From assembly GCA_927911235.1 (NCBI GenBank), contig CAKMOY010000212.1, positions 1 to 19,743 of the forward strand: DNA of 19,743 nucleotides, read 5' to 3'. This DNA comes from an uncultured Moraxella sp. (GTDB lineage: Bacteria; Pseudomonadota; Gammaproteobacteria; Pseudomonadales; Moraxellaceae). The notes under the pieces were generated by a model. It saw only the letters and a program-made list of their open reading frames with translations, made no database searches and had not been told where the DNA came from. Shown here in pieces: positions 1 through 6,597 of the stretch. Made by a program: the position numbers and the translations under genes. Each line of letters opens with the position of its first letter. Positions within the stretch are counted from its first letter, which is position 1.

Positions 1-276
1 TGATTTTAAAGAATGATTTTTAGGTAATTTTGATTAACATATCATACAATTGATTAAAAAAAATAACAATTTTTTATAAAAATGTAACTTTTATTGAATA
101 GGATATTAGCACAAAATTTTTGGATTGACAATGAAAAAAATTAATAAATATTTGATAAATTTTGGTTTTATTTTTCACTATTTTTCATATTATGAATATT
201 AAAACCAATATATATTTTTTTTTGAAAAATTATCACATTTTTAAAAATTTGTGCTATACTGGTATTTTGGCATAAA
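1..276. other. AT-rich non-coding stretch
   Basis: I see no supported gene here. The plus strand holds a 23-codon ORF starting at 131 with no ribosome binding site, which I do not believe is translated. A TTGACA hexamer lies at 124-129 without a good -10 box at the right distance. An extended -10-like TGC-TATACT lies at 252-260, immediately before the terminator hairpin. The rest is runs of A and T with no recognisable repeat. Confidence 0.5.
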
Positions 277-302
277 AAAAGACAGGTTTTCGCCTGTCTT
301 TT
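277..302. terminator. Bidirectional rho-independent terminator after ubiA
   Basis: A 10-bp perfect stem (AAAAGACAGG at 277-286 with CCTGTCTTTT at 293-302) encloses a 6-base loop. The stem is flanked by an A run on the left and a T-rich stretch to about 317 on the right, so it can terminate in both directions. On the minus strand it lies 18 bases beyond the ubiA stop codon and should end the di-iron protein/ubiA transcript. Confidence 0.85.
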
Positions 303-319
303 GTTTTGTTTTTTTAAAG

Positions 320-1228
320 TTAATTTGTCATAAACCAACACAATAACACAATCACTGCAAAAACATAACGCCCTACCCACACATTGTCCAAAAAGGCTTG
401 GAAACATAATTGTCGGTCGTAAGTTTTGCATTTTTGGTTTTGTTTAACAAATAAAATTGGCAATGGCAATAAGGTTAAAATGCTAAGCACCCCAAAATAA
501 TGCCAAAATACCACCGCCAAACTGATCACAAAAATCGCTTGTAACAGACTGATAATCAAAATATCGTGTTTACCAAACAAAATGGCGGTGGATTTGACAC
601 CGATTTTTAAATCGTCCTCTCGGTCTGTCATCGCATACTGCGTGTCATACGCCACCGTCCAGCACATATAACCGACAAATAATAACCAGCACCAAACATT
701 GGTACTCGCCTCGCCTGCCAAAATGCTAGACACCGCCACATAAGCCATCGGAATCGCCCAACCAAAAGCCGCCGCCAAAAATACTTGCGGTAAATGATGA
801 AAGCGTTTCATAAATGGGTAAATAAACGCCAACACCACTGCCCCAAATGACCAATAAAACACTTGAATCGGCAAAAAAATCAGCAAGGCACAGCTAATCC
901 ACGACAAAATCAAAAACGCCCAAACCGCCTCTTTACCAGTCAGTCGCCCATCGGCAAGCGGTCGCCCTTTGGTGCGTGCGACATGACCGTCCACCTTTCG
1001 GTCGGCAAAGTCATTGATGGCACAGCCCGCCCCACGCATTAGGCACGCCCCAAGCGTAAAGGTAATCACCACCACCCAAGGCGGTAATCGCCCAAACTCA
1101 AGCCCTGCCAAAAACACCGCCCACAAAGTCGCCCACAGCACAAGCTCAATGCCGACAGGACGGTCAAAACGAGTAAGATGAATGTAGGCTTGGACTTTAT
1201 CTTTAAAACTTAACTTTGCAACCGTCAT
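320..1228 (-). CDS. ubiA: 4-hydroxybenzoate polyprenyltransferase UbiA
   Basis: An integral inner-membrane prenyltransferase that joins the polyprenyl chain to 4-hydroxybenzoate, the second step of ubiquinone synthesis. The 302-residue product matches the usual family length (about 290). It shows the first Asp-rich motif, NDFADRKVD (72-80), followed by [10 protein letters not shown], and the second motif [12 protein letters not shown] (195-206); these bind Mg2+ and the prenyl diphosphate. About eight or nine hydrophobic segments fill the rest. The start at 1228 lies 15 bases after the stop of the upstream di-iron protein gene, so the two are probably cotranscribed; the ribosome binding site is weak (an AGAG), which fits translational dependence on the upstream gene. 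In enterobacteria ubiA follows ubiC directly, whereas here ubiC is about 9 kb away. The family assignment is secure. Confidence 0.96.
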   Translation of the reverse strand: MTVAKLSFKDKVQAYIHLTRFDRPVGIELVLWATLWAVFLAGLEFGRLPPWVVVITFTLGACLMRGAGCAINDFADRKVDGHVARTKGRPLADGRLTGKEAVWAFLILSWISCALLIFLPIQVFYWSFGAVVLAFIYPFMKRFHHLPQVFLAAAFGWAIPMAYVAVSSILAGEASTNVWCWLLFVGYMCWTVAYDTQYAMTDREDDLKIGVKSTAILFGKHDILIISLLQAIFVISLAVVFWHYFGVLSILTLLPLPILFVKQNQKCKTYDRQLCFQAFLDNVWVGRYVFAVIVLLCWFMTN

Positions 1229-1243
1229 ACATTGCTCTGGGCA

Positions 1244-2056
1244 TTATTTTACACTATCTACAAGGTGTTTGTAGTTATAGTTATCTTGAGTAAACACATC
1301 AACGCCACAAGGCAATTTTTCAATCCAATTTAAAAAATTATTAATCATGTCTTTGCCAACAAACGCTTTGCCATGCTGTGGTACAATCATTTCTACATCA
1401 AGCTCACGTACAGCATTCGCCCAAAAAGCATTCACCTTGCTACTAGACATATAACGCTGATGAAAGGCTTTCATAGTAGCAACGTGTTCATCAAAGTCAT
1501 CAACAGGCACATGTGGGTCGCCTACCATTGATGCTCCCATATCACCAGAGAACAAAATTTTACTAATTGGGTCATAAAACTGAAAATTGCCCTCCGAATG
1601 TAAAAAATGTGCAGGCAAAGCAAACAAATAACTCGTCCCCAACTGCAAAATCGCCCCTTCATCAGGCACAGAAATCATGCGTTTCATATAGCCTGACTGC
1701 AAGCGACCAGTGGTAAATGCCGAATTTAAATGCGGTAAAAAACGCTCCCACAACTTTGAAATCACCACAGTCGCCTCAGTATGCAAAAGCCATCGTGGCA
1801 ATGATGCGATAATATCTGGGTCTTGGTGTGAGCCAATCACATAACGAATATGTCGCATATCAGTATGTTTTAACAGTGCCAAAGTCAGTGGTGTATACGT
1901 CAAATCGCCACCGGGGTCAATCACCGCCCCATTCACTTCACCATTGTCCTTATTTAATATCAAAAACTGATTGGACTGGATACCATCGCCCTCCACCAAA
2001 TCGCTAAACACAATGACTTTGTGTGAACCATTGTCAAAAATTACTTCACCTGCCAT
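1244..2056 (-). CDS. Oxygen-binding di-iron (ODP-like) metallo-beta-lactamase-fold protein
   Basis: A 270-residue metallo-beta-lactamase-fold protein of the flavodiiron/ODP branch. The metal-ligand pattern is visible: SHQDPD (H77, D79, D81), HFLHSEGN (H150/H153), SGD (D172) and PQHG (H228). The HxDxD form, in place of the hydrolase HxHxDH, points to a non-haem di-iron centre that binds or reduces oxygen or nitric oxide. No flavodoxin or rubredoxin domain is attached, so electrons would come from a separate partner, or the protein could act as a sensor. The start is supported by a GAGGTG ribosome binding site 7 bases upstream and an extended -10 promoter. It is the first gene of a probable operon with ubiA. 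The family call is firm; the exact reaction is not known from the sequence. Confidence 0.8.
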   Translation of the reverse strand: MAGEVIFDNGSHKVIVFSDLVEGDGIQSNQFLILNKDNGEVNGAVIDPGGDLTYTPLTLALLKHTDMRHIRYVIGSHQDPDIIASLPRWLLHTEATVVISKLWERFLPHLNSAFTTGRLQSGYMKRMISVPDEGAILQLGTSYLFALPAHFLHSEGNFQFYDPISKILFSGDMGASMVGDPHVPVDDFDEHVATMKAFHQRYMSSSKVNAFWANAVRELDVEMIVPQHGKAFVGKDMINNFLNWIEKLPCGVDVFTQDNYNYKHLVDSVK

Positions 2057-2103
2057 AAAGCACCTCTTTATTGAATCAAACTAAACACGTATAATTTTTT
2101 GCT

Positions 2104-2112
2104 ATTATAACA
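2104..2112 (-). promoter_or_regulatory. Extended -10 promoter for the di-iron protein/ubiA operon
   Basis: The minus strand reads TGTTATAAT, a perfect extended -10 element, about 48 bases upstream of the ATG at 2056. No clear -35 box is visible, which is acceptable for extended -10 promoters. Confidence 0.55.
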
Positions 2113-2244
2113 TATAAAAATGCCAAATAAATGCAACAAAACACAACAATTCCACATTTTTATCAAGGGATTAATTATGTTTAAAAAATTATTAACAAAT
2201 CGCACATTTTTTTGACAAAGCCACTAACCAAGCTAACAAATTGG

Positions 2245-2253
2245 TGCTATCAT
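2245..2253 (+). promoter_or_regulatory. Candidate extended -10 promoter for tsaB
   Basis: TGC-TATCAT matches an extended -10 element and lies 36 bases before the preferred ATG of tsaB at 2290. A TTGACA at 2212-2217 is too far upstream to pair with it. Confidence 0.4.
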
Positions 2254-2289
2254 ATGCACAATTTTTTTTTGATAAAAACACAAAAAACC

Positions 2290-2895
2290 ATGAATAACCC
2301 CTTAATTTTAACCCTAGAAACCGTTTTTGACCAATGTTCTATCGCCTTAAGCCAAAGCGGTGTAATGTTAAGCGAACAAACACAAACAGGCAAACGAGAG
2401 CAAACACAACAGATTTTGCCGATGATTGATGAGATTTTAACCAAAAATCAAATCAAATTTACCGATTTAACTGCCATCGCCTTTAATCGTGGGCCGGGGG
2501 CGTTTAGCGGTATTCGCATTAATACAGCGGTGGCTCAAGCATTGGCATTTGCCCATGATTTGCCGTGTTTGCCTGTGTCAAGTTTGCAAGCGGTGGCACA
2601 ACAAGCCTTTGTGGATAAAGGCTTGACCCATGTTTATGCGGTGATTGACGCACGCATGAACCAAGTCTATTTTGGCGAATTTGTGTTAAAAGATGACATC
2701 ATGCAAGCGGTCAATGACAACACCGAACGTCTGCTTGATTATGATGAAAAAACAGAACAAAACTTGCCTTTAGTCGGAGATGGGGCAAATCTTTTAAGTA
2801 CACAAGAAAATCAACCAATTTTTAATGACATCACCCCAACCGCCAAAACATTGGCAATTTTGGGCGAACATTTGTACAAAATAATGGGGCAGTAA
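2290..2895 (+). CDS. tsaB: tRNA t6A biosynthesis protein TsaB, 3' end frameshifted
   Basis: TsaB is the inactive Kae1-like partner of TsaD in making threonylcarbamoyladenosine (t6A37) in ANN-decoding tRNAs. The hallmark GPGAFSGIR (68-76) and the DARMNQVYFGEF segment are present. I chose ATG 2290 over the upstream in-frame codons because alignment with the family begins at MNNPLILTLE. The frame stops at 2895 after 201 residues, but the typical TsaB C-terminus (ending PVYLRHNAWKTLAEQ...) continues in another frame to a stop at 2970-2972. Adding one G to the GGGG run at 2886-2889 restores one frame of 227 codons, the normal family length. The lesion is therefore a one-base deletion in a homopolymer, either real or a sequencing error. 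uppP follows after a REP-like repeat. Confidence 0.88.
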   Translation: MNNPLILTLETVFDQCSIALSQSGVMLSEQTQTGKREQTQQILPMIDEILTKNQIKFTDLTAIAFNRGPGAFSGIRINTAVAQALAFAHDLPCLPVSSLQAVAQQAFVDKGLTHVYAVIDARMNQVYFGEFVLKDDIMQAVNDNTERLLDYDEKTEQNLPLVGDGANLLSTQENQPIFNDITPTAKTLAILGEHLYKIMGQ

Positions 2896-2977
2896 CCGCA
2901 GAAAACGCTTTGCCTGTTTATCTTCGTCATAATGCGTGGAAAACGTTGGCGGAACAAAAAGCAAGTCATTAAAATCC

Positions 2978-3040
2978 GTAGGGTGGGCTTTGCCCACCGA
3001 TAATTTAACACATCTAAATGGTGCGTAAAACCCACCTTAC
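2978..3040. repeat. REP-like inverted pair (REPIN/BIME type)
   Basis: The left unit begins GTAG followed by a perfect 7-bp hairpin GGTGGGC-TTT-GCCCACC (2982-2998). The right unit, read on the minus strand from 3040, begins GTAAGGTGGG and forms a weaker hairpin. The outer 10 bases of the two units are inverted repeats with 9 of 10 matching. A GTAG foot before a GC-rich hairpin, in head-to-head pairs, is the known signature of REP elements mobilised by TnpA-REP (RAYT) tyrosine transposases. It lies between the tsaB reading-frame remnant and uppP and may also stabilise or attenuate the transcript. Confidence 0.6.
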
Positions 3041-3070
3041 AATTAAAAAAATAAAAAACCAAGGCACACC

Positions 3071-3910
3071 ATGAACATTTTACTCATCATTCAATCCATC
3101 ATCATGGGCATTGTGGAAGGCATTGCCGAATTTTTGCCCATCTCAAGCACAGGCTATCTGATTTTATCTGCCGACATCATGAATTTTTGGACGCAAGAAA
3201 AACGTGATTTGTTCATCGTGTTCATTCAACTTGGGGCAATTTTGGCGGTGATTTACGACTATTGGGGCAGATTGTGGAATGCGTTCATGGGTCTGATTAC
3301 TGGCAAAGCAGAAGGCCTACAAAATCCACGTCAGCTTGGCATTTCGCTCATCATTGCCACCATTCCTGTCATGGCGTTGGGGCTTACTTTATCTGATTTT
3401 ATCAAGCAAATTTTTCACCCCATTGTGGTGGCGGTCATGCTGATTGTTGGTGCGCTCTTGATTTTTTATGTGGAAAAACGTCCACACAAAATCATTGCCG
3501 ATGAAGCCGAAAACATTGATTTTAAAACCGCTCTCAAAATTGGCTTTTGTCAATGTTTGGCACTAATCCCCGGCACAAGCCGTTCTGGGGCGACCATCAT
3601 TGGGGCGTTGTGGCTTGGCATTTCTCGCAAAGCGTCCACCGAATTTTCGTTCTTTTTGGGCATTCCTGTGATTGTTGGGGCAGGTTTGCTGGATTTGTTA
3701 AAAAATAAAGACGTTTTGCAAACGGGCGAAGATTGGGCGATTTTGGGCGTGGGAACGCTCGTATCATTTATCGTGGCACTGCTTTGCATTCGCCTAATGG
3801 TGGCGTGGGTGTCTCGCCGTGATTTCACCATTTTTGCGTGGCTACGCATTGTAACAGGCGTGATTGTGCTGATTGCTTATTTTGGTTTTGGTTATCATGT
3901 CACAGGATAA
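3071..3910 (+). CDS. uppP: Undecaprenyl-diphosphatase UppP/BacA
   Basis: A membrane phosphatase that converts undecaprenyl pyrophosphate to the monophosphate, recycling the lipid carrier of peptidoglycan synthesis; overproduction is known to give bacitracin resistance. The 279-residue product has about eight membrane segments. It shows the ExxxE motif (E16, E20) within GIVEGIAEFLPISSTG and the second motif PGTSRSGAT (167-175) with R171. The residue after SSTG is Tyr29, where E. coli UppP and most homologues have the His proposed to take part in catalysis (H30). The start at 3071 has only a weak AAGG upstream. The gene overlaps the 5' end of rsmJ by 14 bases, suggesting coupling. Confidence 0.94.
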   Translation: MNILLIIQSIIMGIVEGIAEFLPISSTGYLILSADIMNFWTQEKRDLFIVFIQLGAILAVIYDYWGRLWNAFMGLITGKAEGLQNPRQLGISLIIATIPVMALGLTLSDFIKQIFHPIVVAVMLIVGALLIFYVEKRPHKIIADEAENIDFKTALKIGFCQCLALIPGTSRSGATIIGALWLGISRKASTEFSFFLGIPVIVGAGLLDLLKNKDVLQTGEDWAILGVGTLVSFIVALLCIRLMVAWVSRRDFTIFAWLRIVTGVIVLIAYFGFGYHVTG

Positions 3911-4670
3911 ATTTATCATTTATGCGGATAAAAACGCCAAAATTTTAAAGCAACTCATTGATTTTTTTCATAAAAATAACTTTGCTGTTGAAATACTTGA
4001 AATTTCTCAAAAAATCAATCAAAAATGGCTAAAATCCGCCCACAACGGCAGTTTACTTATTGACAATGACGAGCTTTTTTTAATTGCAGACGGCATGAAG
4101 GTCAATCCCAATTGGCAAAGCCTGACCAATCGCATTGTCAAAGCAGGTAAAAAAACTGAAAATTTGCTAAAAATTGCCAAATTGCAAAATGATATGCAAG
4201 TCATTGATTGTACAGCAGGTTTTGGGCATGACAGCCTAATTTTGGCAAGCACAGGGGCAAGTGTTGCCATGATTGAGCAAAATCCCTTGATGTTTTTGTT
4301 GTTACAATGTGAATATCAAAAGCAATTAAATAACCCAAATTGGCAAAAATTACTCGGCAGAATTTCGCTAAATTTTGGCAAAAGCGTGGATATTTTGCCA
4401 ACTTTGCCAAAAGCGGACGTGATTTATCTTGATCCCATGTTTCCCCAAGACAGCTACAAATCTGCCGTTGGCAAAACCATGCAAATACTGCATTTTATAG
4501 AAAATCCGCCCAGCTTTGATGATGAAATGGATTTATTAAATTCGGCAAAAAATGGTTTAAAAACAAATGGCAGGGTGATTGTCAAACGCCCAAAATCCGC
4601 TCCATTTTTGGCAAATTTAACGCCAATTGACAGTTTGACGAATGATGTGGTGCGGTTTGATGTTTATTGA
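3897..4670 (+). CDS. rsmJ: 16S rRNA (guanine1516-N2)-methyltransferase RsmJ
   Basis: An SAM-dependent methyltransferase acting on G1516 of 16S rRNA. In the 257-residue protein the SAM-binding motif I is DCTAGFG (104-110), followed by an acidic residue in AMIEQNP. The family signature YLDPMFP (177-183) and the later VIVKRPKSAPFLA segment match RsmJ closely. I prefer ATG 3897 (MSQDKF...) over the in-frame codon at 3873, because the upstream codons lie inside uppP and encode only a hydrophobic stretch outside the family alignment. The gene overlaps uppP by 14 bases and converges on dtd 25 bases away; no obvious terminator separates them. Confidence 0.9.
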   Translation: MSQDKFIIYADKNAKILKQLIDFFHKNNFAVEILEISQKINQKWLKSAHNGSLLIDNDELFLIADGMKVNPNWQSLTNRIVKAGKKTENLLKIAKLQNDMQVIDCTAGFGHDSLILASTGASVAMIEQNPLMFLLLQCEYQKQLNNPNWQKLLGRISLNFGKSVDILPTLPKADVIYLDPMFPQDSYKSAVGKTMQILHFIENPPSFDDEMDLLNSAKNGLKTNGRVIVKRPKSAPFLANLTPIDSLTNDVVRFDVY

Positions 4671-4695
4671 AATTAATTACACTTTTAAAAAAAAA

Positions 4696-5133
4696 TTACA
4701 ATTTAAAAATAAAATTAATCGGTCCATCATTACAGCTTGATACTTGCATATCCGCCCCAAATTCGCCTGTGGCAACGTTGTTGTGTTGCGTTTTGGCGTA
4801 ATCAACGATTTTTGCAAACAAATCTTTGGCAATATCAGGCGACATGGCAGGTTTAAAATCTGGACGGCGACCGTTTTGCGTATTGGCAAGCAAGGTAAAT
4901 TGCGATACGAGCAAAACCCCACCACCAACATCAGCGACATTTTTTCCCATTTTGCCGTTTTCATCTTCAAAAATACGATAGGTTAAAATTTTGTCTATCA
5001 TTTTTTGACCGACTGTCAAATCGTCATCATGCCCCAAGCCCAAATAAACCAAAATGCCGTGAGAAATCTTTCCAACAACTTGTTGATTTACTTCAACTTT
5101 TGCAAATTTTACACGTTGGATAACTGCTTTCAT
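4696..5133 (-). CDS. dtd: D-aminoacyl-tRNA deacylase Dtd
   Basis: Removes D-amino acids (and glycine mischarged on tRNA-Ala) from tRNA, a proofreading function. The 145-residue length is exactly typical. Visible signatures are the N-terminal MKAVIQRV, SQFTLLA (about 77-83), GRRPDF and the C-terminal TGEFGADMQVS followed by NDGP; the Gly-Pro pair of the last motif forms the cross-subunit cis motif of the active site. An AAGGA ribosome binding site lies upstream of the ATG at 5133. It is convergent with rsmJ and divergent from psd. Confidence 0.95.
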   Translation of the reverse strand: MKAVIQRVKFAKVEVNQQVVGKISHGILVYLGLGHDDDLTVGQKMIDKILTYRIFEDENGKMGKNVADVGGGVLLVSQFTLLANTQNGRRPDFKPAMSPDIAKDLFAKIVDYAKTQHNNVATGEFGADMQVSSCNDGPINFIFKL

Positions 5134-5164
5134 TTTTGTCCTTTTACAAAAATATCAAATTTTT

Positions 5165-5187
5165 GGGCGGATACAATACGCCCCTAC
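5165..5187 (-). repeat. Single REP-like hairpin with GTAG foot
   Basis: Read on the minus strand from 5187 the unit is GTAG followed by a hairpin whose GGGCG/CGCCC arms (5179-5183 and 5165-5169) enclose a 9-base loop. The GTAG foot is shared with the repeat at 2978, although the stem sequence differs. It sits between the divergent dtd and psd genes. Confidence 0.45.
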
Positions 5188-5239
5188 AATCAAATTAATT
5201 GAATTTAACAAATAAACAAACATCAAATAAATTTTAAGG

Positions 5240-5245
5240 TATAAT
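5240..5245 (+). promoter_or_regulatory. -10 box of the psd promoter
   Basis: A perfect TATAAT lies 54 bases before the psd start codon at 5300. No convincing -35 hexamer stands 16-18 bases upstream, so the call rests on the -10 box and position alone. Confidence 0.45.
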
Positions 5246-5299
5246 AGGGTATTTTTTGACAAAAACCAACCCAAGATTTTAACCGAATATGAGAATTTT

Positions 5300-6134
5300 A
5301 TGAGTTTATTCACCACCTTACAAAATATCGTGCCACAACAAGCGTTAAGCGAATTTGCAGGCAAATTGGCAAGTAGCGAAAATCCGATTGTTAAACGTTT
5401 TTTTTATTCATGGTTTTTCTACCGTTTATGGTATAAAACTTGATGAATATCAACGAGATAACTGGAATGATTACAAAAGTTTTAACGACTTTTTTACTCG
5501 TGAGTTAAAAGACGGTGTTCGCCAAATTTCTGATAAAGAAAGTGGCATTATTTGCCCTGCGGACGGCAAAGTGTCGCAAATCGGACAGATTAAGCAAAAT
5601 CAGATTTTGCAAGCCAAAGGTAAATCGTACGAAGTGGGGCAACTGCTCGCCGACCATGAGCTTGGCAAAACCATGTTGGACGGCAGTTTTGCCACAATTT
5701 ACCTTGCACCGACCAACTATCACCGTGTGCATATGCCGTTTGATGGCACGCTTGTGGAAACGATTTATGTGCCAGGGAAACTGTTCTCGGTGAACAACGA
5801 AACAGCGGAAAACGTGCCTGATTTGTTCGCTCGCAATGAACGTTGTGTGTGCGTGTTTGATACCGTATTTGGCAAGGCGTGCGTGGTGCTAGTCGGTGCG
5901 ATGATTGTCGCTGGCATTGAAACGGTGGCGACAGGCAAACTACAACGTAGCGATGTTATCCAACGTCAAACACACAATATGCCGTTGAAAAAAGGCGATG
6001 AGTTGGGGCGTTTTTATTTGGGTTCAACAGCGATTGTGGTGTTGCCAAAAGAAGCAGGAACGGCTTGGCAAGGTGGATTAGAAAATGGCACTGTGGTAAA
6101 AATGGGGCAATTGTTGGGAATTTCTTATCGTTGA
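5300..6134 (+). pseudogene. psd: Phosphatidylserine decarboxylase, frameshifted near the 5' end
   Basis: Psd makes phosphatidylethanolamine from phosphatidylserine and is a self-cleaving pyruvoyl enzyme of the inner membrane. ATG 5300 starts the expected N-terminus (MSLFTTLQNIVPQQALSEFA), but that frame ends after about 47 codons, while the rest of the enzyme is read in the +1 frame. Removing one T from the run of eight at 5398-5405 joins the two into a 277-residue protein of normal length. In that numbering the conserved catalytic residues are present: D88 (PADGK), H144 (YHRVH) and the LGST self-cleavage motif with S242, the pyruvoyl precursor. Everything apart from the one extra base looks functional. 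Because Psd is essential in most gammaproteobacteria, a sequencing error or a slippage-corrected tract is more likely than true loss. Confidence 0.9.
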
Positions 6135-6135
6135 T

Positions 6136-6545
6136 TTCTCGTTTTTACAAATTAAAAAAACCGAGTTTAAGCCTGACGCTGTGATAGCCGAACGCATTGA
6201 TAATTCGGATAGAATTTATTTTATTGGGACGATTGATGAAGTTATGCTAAAAATCGCACCGAATGTTGCTGTGTATTTTTTACGCAGAAATATTTTGCCA
6301 AATCAAGAAATTATCCAAGAAATGCCAGACAGCACATTATTTGTTTTGTGCAAAAATGTGCATGAGCGTGAAATTTTGCCACAGGTAAAATATTGGTTGC
6401 CGTATGTGGAAATCGTTAGCCCAGACAAATTACAACAAAATTTTTCCAAGATTTAAAAGATTATGTGGTAAAACATCAGGCGAGTTTAGGCGAAAAAGAC
6501 GGCTTTTGTAAATTTCAAAAATCATCAAGCGAAAATTTGTTATAA
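6136..6545 (+). pseudogene. C-terminal remnant of a WYL-domain transcriptional regulator
   Basis: The reading frame from about 6136 encodes a fragment resembling the C-terminal extension of WYL-domain regulators (VMLKIAPNVAVYFLRRNILP... then YWLPYVEIVSPDKLQQN). The N-terminal helix-turn-helix and the WYL core are missing; the fragment begins right at the psd stop codon. The frame ends at 6456, but a sensible continuation (FQDLKDYVVKHQASLG...) follows in another frame to 6545, reached by adding one T to the run at 6441-6445. It has no start codon with a ribosome binding site. I regard it as a decayed gene. The WYL assignment rests on my recognition of a short pattern and is moderate. Confidence 0.55.
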
Positions 6546-6546
6546 T
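6538..6546 (+). promoter_or_regulatory. Extended -10 promoter of the MFS transporter
   Basis: TGTTATAAT is a perfect extended -10 element, 51 bases before the ATG at 6598. It is identical to the element proposed for the di-iron protein gene on the minus strand. Confidence 0.55.
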
Positions 6547-6597
6547 AACCGATTATTTAAAATTTATTAAAATTCAATATTATAACAAAGAGCTTTT

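Noticed and set aside
168..431. 87-codon minus-strand ORF across the ubiA terminator
   Set aside because: It runs through a strong hairpin terminator and the 3' end of ubiA in another frame and has low-complexity codons with no ribosome binding site.
2212..2217. TTGACA as the -35 box of tsaB
   Set aside because: The nearest good -10 element is about 30 bases away and the sequence at the correct spacing matches poorly.
2212..2289. Longer N-terminus for TsaB starting at 2212
   Set aside because: The extra 26 residues resemble nothing in the family, and a candidate promoter lies inside them; ATG 2290 starts the family alignment.
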